From assembly GCF_002863225.1 (NCBI RefSeq), contig NZ_PKEK01000039.1, positions 186,001 through 250,000 on the forward strand: a stretch of 64,000 nucleotides of DNA. The letters are read 5' to 3'. Source of the DNA: Mycobacterium sp. GTDB lineage: Bacteria; Actinomycetota; Actinomycetes; Mycobacteriales; Mycobacteriaceae. The notes beneath the pieces were generated by a model. That model saw only the letters and a list, made by a program, of their open reading frames with translations. It did not search any database and had not been told where the DNA came from. Position 1 is the first letter of the stretch; the number at the start of each line of letters is the position of its first letter. Of the stretch, positions 34,127 through 42,607 are shown piece by piece. The position numbers were made by a program, and so were the translations under genes.

Positions 34127-35332
34127 ATGGCTGATCCGTCGACGCCGATCCACCTCGCTGTGGCGCTGGACGGCGCGGGCTGGCACCCGGGCGCGTGGCG
34201 CGAACCCGACGCCCGCCCTGCCGAGCTCTTCGAGGCGGGTTATTGGGCCGACCTTGTCGCCGCGGCCGAACGGGGCCTGCTGGACTTCGTCACGATCGAG
34301 GATTCACTGGGCCTGCAGTCCGACAACCACTTCGAGCCCGACGACCGCACCGATCGGGTCCGCGGCCGGCTGGACGCCGCGCTGATCGCTGCCCGAATCG
34401 CACCGCGCAGCAGCAACATTGGACTGATCCCCACCGCGGCGGTCACCCAGACCGAGCCCTTCCACGTCTCCAAGTCGATCGCGACGCTGGACTACGTCAG
34501 CACCGGCCGAGCCGGTGTCCGCGTCCAGATATCGGCCCGGCATGACGTGGCAGATCATTTCGGGCGACGCCCGCTGCCGCGGCTCTCGACAGCGGACCTG
34601 GCGGATTCGGCAGTGCAGCAACAGGTCAACGACTACTTCGCCGAAGCCGCCGATTATGTCGAGGTGCTGCGCCGACTCTGGGACAGCTGGGAGGACGACG
34701 CCGAGATCCGCGACGTCAGCACCGGCCGGTTCATCGACCGCGACAAGCTGCACTACATCGACTTCGAGGGCCGCTGGTTTTCGGTGAAGGGGCCATCGAT
34801 CACGCCGCGCCCGCCGCAGGGGCAGCCCGTGGTCGCAGCGCTCGCGCACAGTGCCCCCGGTTACGAACTCATCGCCGCCGGCGCCGACGTGGGTTTCGTG
34901 ACACCGCACGACGCCACCGAGGCCTCGGAACTCGTCGCGGAAATCGGTGCGCTGCGCCGGGCCGCCGGACGCGAATCGGAAACGGTCCACGTCTTCGGCG
35001 AGGTGGTGGTGTTCCTCGACGAGGACGTGACCGCCGCGCAGGCGCGACGGCGTCGCCTCGACGACCTGGCCGAAGCCGAATACCGCAGCGACGCCTATAT
35101 TTTCACCGGAACGCCCGGCGGGCTGGCCGACCTGCTGCAGGAGTGGCACGCCGCCGGTCTGACCGGATTCCGGTTGCGGCCCGCCGCGCTGCCTCACGAC
35201 CTGCTGCAGATCACCGACGGACTGGTTCCCGAACTGCAGGGCCGGGGGTTGTTCCGCACCACCTATGAGGCCACCACGTTGCGCGGCCTACTCGGGTTGC
35301 CCCGCCCAGCCAACCGCTACGCCGTCGCGTGA
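34127..35332 (+). CDS. LLM-class flavin-dependent oxidoreductase
   Basis: A 401-aa bacterial-luciferase-like protein (HLAVALDGAGWHPGAWRE start; GLLDFVTIEDSLGLQ; RLRP and FRTTYEATTLRGLLGLPRP near the end). The C-terminal TTLRxLLGL segment is shared with the NtaA/DmoA-type neighbours, though this protein is shorter and more diverged. It is the first gene of a rightward three-gene operon. An unspecified organic or organosulfur substrate is inferred from context. The ribosome-binding site is AGAAGGGCAGGG upstream of the ATG. Confidence 0.87.
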   Translation: MADPSTPIHLAVALDGAGWHPGAWREPDARPAELFEAGYWADLVAAAERGLLDFVTIEDSLGLQSDNHFEPDDRTDRVRGRLDAALIAARIAPRSSNIGLIPTAAVTQTEPFHVSKSIATLDYVSTGRAGVRVQISARHDVADHFGRRPLPRLSTADLADSAVQQQVNDYFAEAADYVEVLRRLWDSWEDDAEIRDVSTGRFIDRDKLHYIDFEGRWFSVKGPSITPRPPQGQPVVAALAHSAPGYELIAAGADVGFVTPHDATEASELVAEIGALRRAAGRESETVHVFGEVVVFLDEDVTAAQARRRRLDDLAEAEYRSDAYIFTGTPGGLADLLQEWHAAGLTGFRLRPAALPHDLLQITDGLVPELQGRGLFRTTYEATTLRGLLGLPRPANRYAVA

Positions 35333-35354
35333 CCCCAGACGAAGGATCACCTCA

Positions 35355-36749
35355 ATGACCAAGCCGATCAAGCAAATTCACCTTGCCGCGCATTTCCCCG
35401 GTGTCAACAACACCACGGTCTGGAGCGACCCGCAGGCCGGCAGTCATATCGACTTCAGTTCGTTCACCCGGTTCGCCCAGTCGGCGGAGCGGGGGAAGTT
35501 CGACTTCCTGTTCCTCGCCGAAGGCCTCCGGTTGCGCGAACAGAACGGGCACATCTATGACCTCGACGTGGTGGGGCGGCCCGACACCTTCACCGTTTTG
35601 GCCGCGCTGGCCGCGGTCACCGACCATCTCGGTCTGACCGGCACGATCAATTCGACGTTCAACGAGCCCTACGAAGTCGCCCGCCAGTTCGCCTCGCTGG
35701 ACCACCTCTCGGGTGGGCGCGCCGCATGGAATGTCGTGACGTCCTGGGATGCGTTCACCGGCGAGAACTTCCGTCGCGGAGGCTTCCTGGCCGAGGATCA
35801 GCGTTACGAGCGAGCCCGGACGTTCCTGCAGACCACCAACGAACTGTTCGACTCGTGGGCCGGGGATGAGATCGTCGCGGACAAGGACACCGGGACGTTC
35901 CTGTCCACCCCGCATGCCGGCGAATTCGCGCATCGGGATGGACATTTCGACATCCGCGGCCGGTTCAACGTGCCGAGGAGCCCGCAGGGGCGCCCGGTGA
36001 TCTTCCAGGCCGGGGATTCGGACCAGGGCCGCGATTTCGCGGCTTCGTCAGCCGATGCGATCTTCTCCCGACACAGCACCCTGGACGCCGGGCAGGCTTT
36101 CTATCACGATGTCAAAGGCCGACTGGCCCGTTACGGGCGACGCCACGAGGAGTTGCTCATCCTGCCGGCCGCGTCATTCGTCATCGGCGACACCGATGCC
36201 GAAGCCGAGGACCTCGCGCGCGAAGTCCGGTTGGCGCAGGTGTCACCCCAGACGGCGATCAAGTTTCTCGAACAACTCTGGAACCGTGACCTTTCCGATC
36301 ACGACCCGGACGGACCACTGCCCAGCGTCGATCCCGTCGTCGGCGAGAACACGATCTCGCGCGGACGGGCCAGTGTCCGCATGTTCAGGGACTCGATCGC
36401 GATCGCCAACGACTGGCGCGCCAAGGCCGAGGCGGAGAACCTGACCAGTCGCGAATTGATCATCGAGGTACTGGGACGCCAATCTTTCATCGGCTCACCG
36501 CAAACCGTTGCGACGACGATTAACGAATTCGTGCAGACCGACGCCAGCGACGGGTTCATTCTCGTGCCGCACATCACCCCGGGTGGCCTGGATCCGTTCG
36601 TCGATCAGGTGGTACCGCTCCTGCAGGAACGCGGGGTGTTCCGAGAGGACTACGCCGGGACCACGCTGCGCGACCATCTCGGTCTGGCGCCGCTGTCGCA
36701 CCCGGGTCGACGCCGCGATACGGGTAGCACGACCGGGGTGGCGTCCTGA
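35355..36749 (+). CDS. NtaA/DmoA-family FMN-dependent monooxygenase
   Basis: A 464-aa FMNH2-dependent monooxygenase, paralogous to the one at 32490. Shared marks are FDFLFLAEGLRLRE, SLDHLSGGRAAWNVVTSWD, RSPQGRPVIFQAGDS and the C-terminal GVFREDYAGTTLRDHLGL. It starts with MTKPIKQIHLAAHFPG after GAAGGATCACCTC. It lies 22 bp after the LLM gene and 5 bp before the next, so is co-transcribed with both. Oxidative cleavage of a C-S or C-N bond is the likely chemistry. Confidence 0.9.
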   Translation: MTKPIKQIHLAAHFPGVNNTTVWSDPQAGSHIDFSSFTRFAQSAERGKFDFLFLAEGLRLREQNGHIYDLDVVGRPDTFTVLAALAAVTDHLGLTGTINSTFNEPYEVARQFASLDHLSGGRAAWNVVTSWDAFTGENFRRGGFLAEDQRYERARTFLQTTNELFDSWAGDEIVADKDTGTFLSTPHAGEFAHRDGHFDIRGRFNVPRSPQGRPVIFQAGDSDQGRDFAASSADAIFSRHSTLDAGQAFYHDVKGRLARYGRRHEELLILPAASFVIGDTDAEAEDLAREVRLAQVSPQTAIKFLEQLWNRDLSDHDPDGPLPSVDPVVGENTISRGRASVRMFRDSIAIANDWRAKAEAENLTSRELIIEVLGRQSFIGSPQTVATTINEFVQTDASDGFILVPHITPGGLDPFVDQVVPLLQERGVFREDYAGTTLRDHLGLAPLSHPGRRRDTGSTTGVAS

Positions 36750-36754
36750 CGAAC

Positions 36755-37876
36755 ATGACGACACATCTCGGAGTTCTCGACCTCGTCCCGATCTCCTCGG
36801 GATCTACCGCCGCTCAGGCGTTGCGCAACAGCATCGACCTCGCTCAGCACGCCGAAAGCCTTGGCTACAGCCGTTATTGGTTCGCCGAACATCACCTCAA
36901 TCCGGGGGTGGCCGGCACCTCGCCCGCGGTGGTGCTGGCCCTGACCGCAGCCCACACCTCGACGATCAGGCTCGGCTCCGGCGCGGTTCAGATGGGACAT
37001 CGCACCGCGTTGTCGACCGTGGAGGAATTCGGACTTCTGGACGCGCTGCATCCGGGGCGCTTCGACCTCGGTCTCGGCCGCTCGGGCGGAAGGCCGCGCG
37101 AACCGGTCGCTGCGGTTGCGCCGTCGCGGACCCTGGTCAACGGGCGCACCACCAACGGCCTGCTGATACCGCCGAAGTTCGACATCCGGCCGCTGCTGAA
37201 ATCGCCCCGATTCGGTGTCCACAAGGCGCTGCTGCAGTTGCCGAACGCGGAATCGCAGGATTACACCGAGCAGGTCGACGACGTTCTCGCGCTGATCGCG
37301 GACACCTACCGATCGGCGGAAGGGATCGAAGCGCACGTCGTGCCGGGAGCCGGTGCCGACCTGCAGATCTGGATCCTCGGCAGCAGCGGCGGCGAAAGCG
37401 CGATCGTGGCCGGCGAGAGGGGTTTACGGTTCGCCGCCAACTATCACGTCGCTCCCGCGACCGTCCTGGAGGCGGCCGACGGTTACCGGGCCGCTTTCAG
37501 GCCGTCGGCCGAACTGGACCGGCCCTACGTCGCCGTGTCGGCGGACGTGGTGGTGGCCGACGACGAGGCGACCGCTCGTGAGCTCGCCACCGGCTACGGG
37601 TTGTGGGTGCGCAGCATCCGCACGGCCGAGGGCGCCATCCCATTCCCGACGCCCGACGAGGCGCGACGGCACCCCTGGAGTGACTCCGACCAGGAGCTCG
37701 TCGCGGACCGGGTCGAGACCCAGTTCGTCGGGACCGCTGCCCAGGTGGCCGACCAGCTCGAGCGGCTGCGCGACGCGACCGAGGCCGACGAATTGATCGT
37801 CACGACCATCACCCACGATCACCGGGACCGCGTGCATTCATACCGCCTGCTGGCCGAAGAGTGGGCGCGCCGCTGA
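36755..37876 (+). CDS. MsnO8-type LLM-class oxidoreductase
   Basis: A 373-aa luciferase-like oxidoreductase. The N-terminal VLDLVPISSGSTAAQALRNS, YWFAEHHLNPG, LGSGAVQMGHRTALSTVEEFG and HPGRFDLGLGRSGG are characteristic of the MsnO8-like subgroup of group-1 LLM enzymes, often linked to sulfonate or organosulfur gene clusters. It begins 5 bp after the stop of the NtaA/DmoA-type gene and ends the operon. It converges with qcrB. Confidence 0.88.
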   Translation: MTTHLGVLDLVPISSGSTAAQALRNSIDLAQHAESLGYSRYWFAEHHLNPGVAGTSPAVVLALTAAHTSTIRLGSGAVQMGHRTALSTVEEFGLLDALHPGRFDLGLGRSGGRPREPVAAVAPSRTLVNGRTTNGLLIPPKFDIRPLLKSPRFGVHKALLQLPNAESQDYTEQVDDVLALIADTYRSAEGIEAHVVPGAGADLQIWILGSSGGESAIVAGERGLRFAANYHVAPATVLEAADGYRAAFRPSAELDRPYVAVSADVVVADDEATARELATGYGLWVRSIRTAEGAIPFPTPDEARRHPWSDSDQELVADRVETQFVGTAAQVADQLERLRDATEADELIVTTITHDHRDRVHSYRLLAEEWARR

Positions 37877-37932
37877 GCCGTGCGCGAACTCATCAGCCGC
37901 CCCGGCGATGTCGTTGCGGCGCAGCAATATTT

Positions 37933-39510
37933 TTACCGACCCCTGAGCGCGGTGAGCGCGCGGTGTTCGGCCTCGCGATGAGCGTCGGACAGCGCAGCAT
38001 CCTCCGCGGGTGGGTCGGCGTGCAGGAAACTGCCGGTGCCGGGGGAGCCGCCGGAGCCGAGCTTGTTCATCTTTCCCGGAACGGGCGCACCCTGGTACTT
38101 GAGCGGAACGGCAGCCAGCGGCTGGTGAACTTCGATGTAGGCGCCGTGCGGGAGTCGTTTGATGATGCCGGTTTCGATGCCGTGCTCCAGGATGGCGCGG
38201 TCGCTGCGCTGTAGCGCCACGCACCACCGGTAGGTGACGAAGTAGACGATCACCGGCAGCACCACCATGCCGATGCGCCCGATCCACGTGGTTGCGTTGA
38301 GCGAGATGTGGAATGTCAACGCGATGATGTCGTTCATCGCGCCGAGCGTCAGAACGAGGTAGAAGGCGATTGCCATCGCACCGATAGCCGTGCGAACCGG
38401 GACGTCGCGCGGTCGCTGCAGCAGGTTGTGGTGGGCGCGATCACCGCTGAACCGTTTCTCCAAGAATGGATAGCTGGTCAGCAAGACGAACACGATGCCC
38501 ATGATCATTGCGGCGCCCACGGCCGCGGGCACCGTGTGGCGGCCGATGTAGATCTCCCATGCCGGGAACAGTCGCTGCAGGCCCTCGGTCCACATCATGT
38601 AGAAGTCCGGCTGTGATCCTGCCGACACGTGAGAAGGCTTGTAGGGACCCAGGTTCCAGATCGGGTTGATCTGCAGCAGGCCGCCCATCAGCCCGAGGAC
38701 GCCGGTGGTCACCGCGAAGAATGCGCCTGACTTGACCGCGAAGATCGGCATGACGCGTACGCCGACAACGTTGCTTTCGGTGCGGCCCGGGCCGGGGAAC
38801 TGGGTGTGCTTCTGGAACCACACCATCGCCAGGTGTGCGCCGATCAGCGCGAGGATGACGGCCGGCAGCACCAGGACGTGTAGCGCATACAGCCGGGGGA
38901 TCAGCACGGTGCCGGGAAAGTCGCCACCGAAAAATGCCCAGTGCAACCACGTGCCGATCACCGGGAATCCCAGCATGATCGACGACAGCGCGCAGCGTAG
39001 GCCGATACCGGACAGCAGATCGTCGGGTAACGAGTAACCGAAGTAACCCTCGAACATGGCCAGGATCAACAACAGTGAGCCGATCACCCAGTTGGCCTCG
39101 CGAGGCCGACGGAACGCGCCGGTGAAAAAGACGCGGGCCAAGTGCACCATGATCGACGCCGCGAACAGCAGCGCGGCCCAATGGTGGACCTGGCGGACGA
39201 ACAACCCGCCGCGTACCTCGAACGAGATGTCGAGCGCCGACTCGTAGGCACGTGACATCGGGACCCCGCGCAACGGCTGATAGACGCCTCGATACGCGAC
39301 CTCGGTCATCGATGGATCGAAGAACAGAGTCAGATAGATCCCGGTGATCAGCAGAACGACGAAGCTGTAGAGCGCGATTTCGCCGAGCAGAAACGACCAG
39401 TGCGTCGGAAAGACCTTGTTCAGCTGCCGGCGCAGCGCGGCGGAGTGGTGATATCGCGCGTCGACGCGATGAGCCGGGTGCACCGCGGTGTCCGCCGGTC
39501 GGAGGTTCAT
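37933..39510 (-). CDS. qcrB: Orphan cytochrome bc1 complex cytochrome b subunit
   Basis: About 525 aa, the actinobacterial QcrB type. The b-haem His pairs are present: H-x13-H in [18 protein letters not shown] and H-x14-H in [19 protein letters not shown]. The quinol-site motif appears as PDFY in SQPDFYMMW, and the long actinobacterial C-terminal tail is present. Catalytic residues look intact. In the main respiratory operon qcrB follows qcrC and qcrA and lies near the ctaE gene. None is here, so this is a second or isolated copy. The start at 39510 (MNLRPADT) has GAGGGG at good spacing. The frame runs on to 39582 through a BlaI-like operator, which argues for the later start. In-frame ATG 39519 is an alternative. 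Confidence 0.9.
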   Translation of the reverse strand: MNLRPADTAVHPAHRVDARYHHSAALRRQLNKVFPTHWSFLLGEIALYSFVVLLITGIYLTLFFDPSMTEVAYRGVYQPLRGVPMSRAYESALDISFEVRGGLFVRQVHHWAALLFAASIMVHLARVFFTGAFRRPREANWVIGSLLLILAMFEGYFGYSLPDDLLSGIGLRCALSSIMLGFPVIGTWLHWAFFGGDFPGTVLIPRLYALHVLVLPAVILALIGAHLAMVWFQKHTQFPGPGRTESNVVGVRVMPIFAVKSGAFFAVTTGVLGLMGGLLQINPIWNLGPYKPSHVSAGSQPDFYMMWTEGLQRLFPAWEIYIGRHTVPAAVGAAMIMGIVFVLLTSYPFLEKRFSGDRAHHNLLQRPRDVPVRTAIGAMAIAFYLVLTLGAMNDIIALTFHISLNATTWIGRIGMVVLPVIVYFVTYRWCVALQRSDRAILEHGIETGIIKRLPHGAYIEVHQPLAAVPLKYQGAPVPGKMNKLGSGGSPGTGSFLHADPPAEDAALSDAHREAEHRALTALRGR

Positions 39511-39561
39511 GGCAACCATCCCCTCACGGCTGAGCCGCAGCTCCGAGGCCAGCCGTAGATC

Positions 39562-39594
39562 TACTATGCTGCGTAGTACCACAGAGCGTAGTAC
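39562..39594. promoter_or_regulatory. BlaI/MecI-like operator upstream of orphan qcrB
   Basis: A palindrome TACTATGC-T-GCGTAGTA (39562-39578, one mismatch per arm pair) is followed by a repeat of GCGTAGTAC (39571-39579 and 39586-39594, 15 bp apart). Half-sites of TACTAC/GTAGTA type are typical of BlaI/MecI/CopY repressors. The sites lie about 50-85 bp upstream of the qcrB start. No blaI gene is in the window. Confidence 0.55.
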
Positions 39595-39621
39595 TAGCCG
39601 CGGCAGCCGTAAAGAGTCGAT

Positions 39622-39891
39622 TCAGGCCTTACCGGTGCGTTCGCGGTGCTTGCAGCCCGGCCAGCAGCACGGGCGGCGCATGCCCTCTTCGAGTTCCTCC
39701 TGGGTGCGGCGAATCCGGCGCTCGCGGGTCGCCTTCTGCTTGGCGTCGTCGACCCAGCAGATGAACTCGTTGCGCGCCAACGGTGTGATGTCTTTCCACG
39801 CGGCCAGCGCGACGGAGTTGACCAAGAGCGCCTCGCGCAGGTCGGACGGCAGCTCGTGGACAACGCCGCCGGGCACCTGCTTGCCTTTCAT
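39622..39891 (-). CDS. YdeI/OmpD-associated-family small protein
   Basis: An 89-aa protein matching the C-terminal YdeI/OmdA-like domain: a Leu-rich helix LPSDLREALLVNSVALAAWKDITPLARNEFICWV, then the basic KQKATRERRIRRTQEELEEG segment. A C-terminal CCWPGC cluster could bind metal. YdeI-type proteins have been linked to polymyxin or bacteriocin tolerance in enterics, but the mycobacterial function is unknown. It ends about 40 bp before the operator of qcrB, on the same strand. Confidence 0.75.
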   Translation of the reverse strand: MKGKQVPGGVVHELPSDLREALLVNSVALAAWKDITPLARNEFICWVDDAKQKATRERRIRRTQEELEEGMRRPCCWPGCKHRERTGKA

Positions 39892-39968
39892 GTCGCGAGA
39901 ATAATCTCCGATGGCGCACGGGCCGGCCAGCTAGCGTGGATGTCGTGGCCGCCGGCGGACGAGATCGG

Positions 39969-40826
39969 ATGTGGGACTTCGCGACGGCCCCACCGCGCAC
40001 CGCTCCCGGCGTGGTGTCGATGGTGGGGTACCGCAGCGTCGATGACTCAGGGGAGTTGCATCGCGGAATGCCGTCGGCGTCGCTGACATTCATCGTCAGC
40101 CTCGACGACGGCGTCGAAGCCGCCGAGAGCGCCGAGGCTCTTCCGGCCGCCAAGCCGAATCCCCTCCTACTGGGCGGGCTGCATGTGCAGGCCGCGCACG
40201 TTCGGCAGCGTGGTGGCCAGACCGGAGTGCAGTTGGCAGTCCACCCTCTCGCCGCACGTGCGCTGTTCGGTGCGCCCAGCGCCGAGTTGGCCGCGGCCGA
40301 GTGGGATGCGACGAGCGTGCTGGGCCGCAGTGCGATCGCACTGCATCACCGGGTCAGTGAGGCGGTTCAGTGGGGCGACGCATTCGGCTCGATTGCCGGG
40401 TACCTGTCGGATTCGTGGCGGCGCCACGACGGTGCGACGGTTCGCCCCGAGCTGGCGCACGCATGGCAGTTGTTGCAGCGCAGCGGCGGCCGTGTCCCGG
40501 TGGGCACACTGGCCGACCGCGTCGGTCTGACGGCCCGGCATCTGACCACGCTGTTCCAGCGCGAAGTCGGCCGCTCACCGAAGACCGTCGCGATGTTGAT
40601 GCGATTCGAGCAGGCAACCGCCCGGATCGCGGAATCGGTGGGGCGCTGCGGGACGGTGGATCTGGCGGCTGTCGCCACCGAGACCGGGTACAGCGACCAG
40701 GCCCACCTGACCCGTGAATTCACCCGGTTTTCGGGCGTGCCGCCCACCCGCTGGATTGGCGAGGAGTTCCGAAACATTCAAGACGGTGGCCACACGCTGG
40801 GCGCAAACTGCGAGCATGACTGCTGA
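39969..40826 (+). CDS. AraC-family transcriptional regulator
   Basis: A 285-aa regulator. The N-terminal sensor-like domain begins MWDFATAPPRTAPGVVSM, with a conserved LLGGLHVQA-type segment. The C-terminal AraC HTH (about 185-275) shows VGLTARHLTTLFQREVGRSPKTV and the second helix-turn-helix ATETGYSDQAHLTREFTRFSGVPPT. The start at 39969 is preferred, and the frame is open to a GTG at 39936. It overlaps the VOC protein gene by 11 bp, so it probably controls the two VOC genes. The ligand is unknown. Confidence 0.88.
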   Translation: MWDFATAPPRTAPGVVSMVGYRSVDDSGELHRGMPSASLTFIVSLDDGVEAAESAEALPAAKPNPLLLGGLHVQAAHVRQRGGQTGVQLAVHPLAARALFGAPSAELAAAEWDATSVLGRSAIALHHRVSEAVQWGDAFGSIAGYLSDSWRRHDGATVRPELAHAWQLLQRSGGRVPVGTLADRVGLTARHLTTLFQREVGRSPKTVAMLMRFEQATARIAESVGRCGTVDLAAVATETGYSDQAHLTREFTRFSGVPPTRWIGEEFRNIQDGGHTLGANCEHDC

Positions 40827-41217
40827 CAATCCGACCGTCTGGCCGACTCTGCAGGCGCACGACGCACCGAAACTCATCGACTACTACGTCGAGACCTTCG
40901 GCATGATCGTCGCCGCCCGCTACGGCGAAGGTGAAACCGTTGATCACGCCCAACTGCTCTGGCCCGAGGGCAGCGGCGGCATCATGCTCGGGAGTTTCAA
41001 GCCTGGCGCCCAATGGTGCCGGGAGCCCGGAACGGCGGGCGGATACATCGTGACTGCCGATCCGAGCGCGCTGTACGACCGTGTCCGCGCGCAGGGTGCC
41101 GACGTCATCCGGCCGCTGGCCGAGACCGACTACGGCGCAAACGAATTCGCTGTTCGTGACCCTGAGGGCAACTTGTGGTCGTTCGGTGACTACCGCGGTG
41201 AGCCGCTGCCGAGCTGA
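40816..41217 (+). CDS. VOC-superfamily (glyoxalase/bleomycin-resistance-like) protein
   Basis: A 133-aa protein of the PhnB/glyoxalase-like VOC fold, with beta-alpha-beta-beta-beta modules: LQAHDAPKLIDYYVETFGM, then HAQLLWPEGSGGIMLG and a C-terminal FAVRDPEGNLWSFGDYRG, the family end motif with the likely metal or ligand Glu. Possible roles are antibiotic sequestration or a lyase/isomerase. It overlaps the araC-type gene by 11 bp. Confidence 0.82.
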   Translation: MTADNPTVWPTLQAHDAPKLIDYYVETFGMIVAARYGEGETVDHAQLLWPEGSGGIMLGSFKPGAQWCREPGTAGGYIVTADPSALYDRVRAQGADVIRPLAETDYGANEFAVRDPEGNLWSFGDYRGEPLPS

Positions 41218-41240
41218 CCGCAACGCTACGAAAGGGACGC

Positions 41241-41594
41241 ATGCAAGCCACGAAGATCTTCGCCAACCTGCCGGTGGCCGACATCGATGCCGCCAAGAGC
41301 TTCTACACCGACTATCTGGGGCTACCCGTCGAGGAATTCAATCTGGGCTGGGTGGCCCGCTTCTCCTCACCCGACGCCCAGGCCAGGCTGCAACTGGTCA
41401 CCGGTGACCTGACCGCAGCCGAAGACTCGGTGATATCGGTGTGCACGACGGACATCGACGGCGCGTACGCCGAGGCGCAGAACCTCGGCTTCGAGATCGT
41501 GCACCCGCTGACTGCGGAAGCCTGGGGACCCCGGCGGTTCTTCGTCCGGGCGCCCGACGGCAACGTCGTCAACGTTGTAGATCATCACGACTGA
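41241..41594 (+). CDS. VOC-superfamily glyoxalase-like protein
   Basis: A 117-aa VOC protein: IFANLPVADIDAAKSFYTDYLGLPVEEF at the start and FFVRAPDGNVVNVVDH at the end. It follows the preceding VOC gene by 23 bp with its own AAAGGGAC ribosome-binding site, so the AraC regulator and two VOC proteins form one unit. Function (dioxygenase, lyase or drug binding) cannot be told from the sequence. Confidence 0.82.
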   Translation: MQATKIFANLPVADIDAAKSFYTDYLGLPVEEFNLGWVARFSSPDAQARLQLVTGDLTAAEDSVISVCTTDIDGAYAEAQNLGFEIVHPLTAEAWGPRRFFVRAPDGNVVNVVDHHD

Positions 41595-41639
41595 AATTCG
41601 ATGTTTTAGGCGTGTGTGCAAGGGGGTAAGTCCCTAGAC

Positions 41640-41966
41640 ATGTCCATGTTCAGTGTGTTGAAACCATTTGTTGTTGGTGGCGCTGTTGCTGCAGCGATGG
41701 CTGTGATGCCCATTGCTGCGGCAGAGGCCAGCGTAGGTCCGGTCGGCGGGACCCCCACCCACGTGATCGTGAAGCAGGAACCGGGCGGTAGCGGCTGCGA
41801 CGCCAATGGGGCCTGCGGATCCGGAGGTCAGGACAGTGGTCCCGGAGGCGGCCCCGGCGGGCAGGGCTGTGTGCCCGGCGTCGGCTGTGGGTTCGGCGGA
41901 CAGTTCGCGGGACCGGGCGGAACGCCGGGTGGTTGTCTCGCGGGCGTCGGCTGCGGTCACGGCTAA
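41640..41966 (+). CDS. Small secreted Gly/Cys-repeat protein
   Basis: A 108-aa precursor. An N-terminal signal peptide (FVVGGAVAAAMAVMPIAAAEA, cleavage likely after AEA) precedes a mature peptide of about 75 aa dominated by Gly and Pro. Three C-x5-C units occur (CDANGAC, CVPGVGC, CLAGVGC), separated by GGQ-containing Gly-rich spacers. Six cysteines in three equal pairs suggest disulfide loops or metal binding outside the membrane. The ribosome-binding site AGGGGG lies upstream of the ATG at 41640. I do not recognise the family. Confidence 0.65.
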   Translation: MSMFSVLKPFVVGGAVAAAMAVMPIAAAEASVGPVGGTPTHVIVKQEPGGSGCDANGACGSGGQDSGPGGGPGGQGCVPGVGCGFGGQFAGPGGTPGGCLAGVGCGHG

Positions 41967-41967
41967 A

Positions 41968-41996
41968 CCCAGCTAAAAAGTCCTTAGTTTTTTGGG
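41968..41996. terminator. Possible bidirectional terminator
   Basis: Nested short pairs (CCCA/TGGG outside, CTAA/TTAG inside) with runs of A on the left and TTTTTT on the right lie exactly between the convergent secreted-protein and hemerythrin genes. The stem is weak. Confidence 0.35.
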
Positions 41997-42578
41997 CTAC
42001 TTCTGTCCCTTGAGGCTGCCGATGCGCAGCGAGAAGTCGGTGCGCCGAGGCTGCTTTTCGGCTTGCTCGTATTCCTCGACATATTCCTGCGGGTCTCGGT
42101 CGACAATGCGAAGCCCTCGTGTGGTCGGATGCTCGGCCATGAACTCGCGGTACTGGCGTCCAAGTGCCTCGCGCAGCCCGATCGGGGCATTGCGGCGAAA
42201 ATCGGCCAGCCCCTCGCGTTCCTCCTCGGCCATGTGTTCGTCGTTGGCCACCCGGGTCCGGCCGACTGCCGCCCACCACTCGTCACTGGCCACGCCGGCC
42301 GCGCCGGCGTCGCGCACTCCGTCGCGAATGTCGTTGTGGTCACCGATCGCATCGAGCGTCTCGCCCTCGGCGTCGTCGCCGCCCCGCGTCAGTAATTGCG
42401 GGTAGAAGATCTTCTCCTCGATGTAGGCGTGCACATCGAGCTTGTCGGCAAGTGGGCGCCACACCCGTTCGAGCGCGCGCTGATCGACCGGCGTCTGCGC
42501 CTGCAGTTCGTCCAGCTTGGCGAACTGCAGGCGAAACCATTCGTGGTCTTCGAGAATCAACATGGTGATGTCAGCCAT
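41997..42578 (-). CDS. Hemerythrin HHE-domain protein
   Basis: A 193-aa protein with a hemerythrin-like four-helix bundle: the His/Glu ligands are in LEDHEWFR, DVHAYIEEKIFYP, IGDHNDIRDGV and ANDEHMAEEEREGL. A di-iron site binding O2, NO or involved in redox sensing is expected. A Glu/Arg-rich tail follows. The ATG at 42578 (MADITMLILEDHEW) is the real start. The same frame stays open to 44081 antisense to the MFS gene, which is not coding. It lies 29 bp downstream of the MFS gene on the same strand. Confidence 0.88.
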   Translation of the reverse strand: MADITMLILEDHEWFRLQFAKLDELQAQTPVDQRALERVWRPLADKLDVHAYIEEKIFYPQLLTRGGDDAEGETLDAIGDHNDIRDGVRDAGAAGVASDEWWAAVGRTRVANDEHMAEEEREGLADFRRNAPIGLREALGRQYREFMAEHPTTRGLRIVDRDPQEYVEEYEQAEKQPRRTDFSLRIGSLKGQK

Positions 42579-42607
42579 CTCGACCAGTAAATCAGGTCGG
42601 CTTTGAG

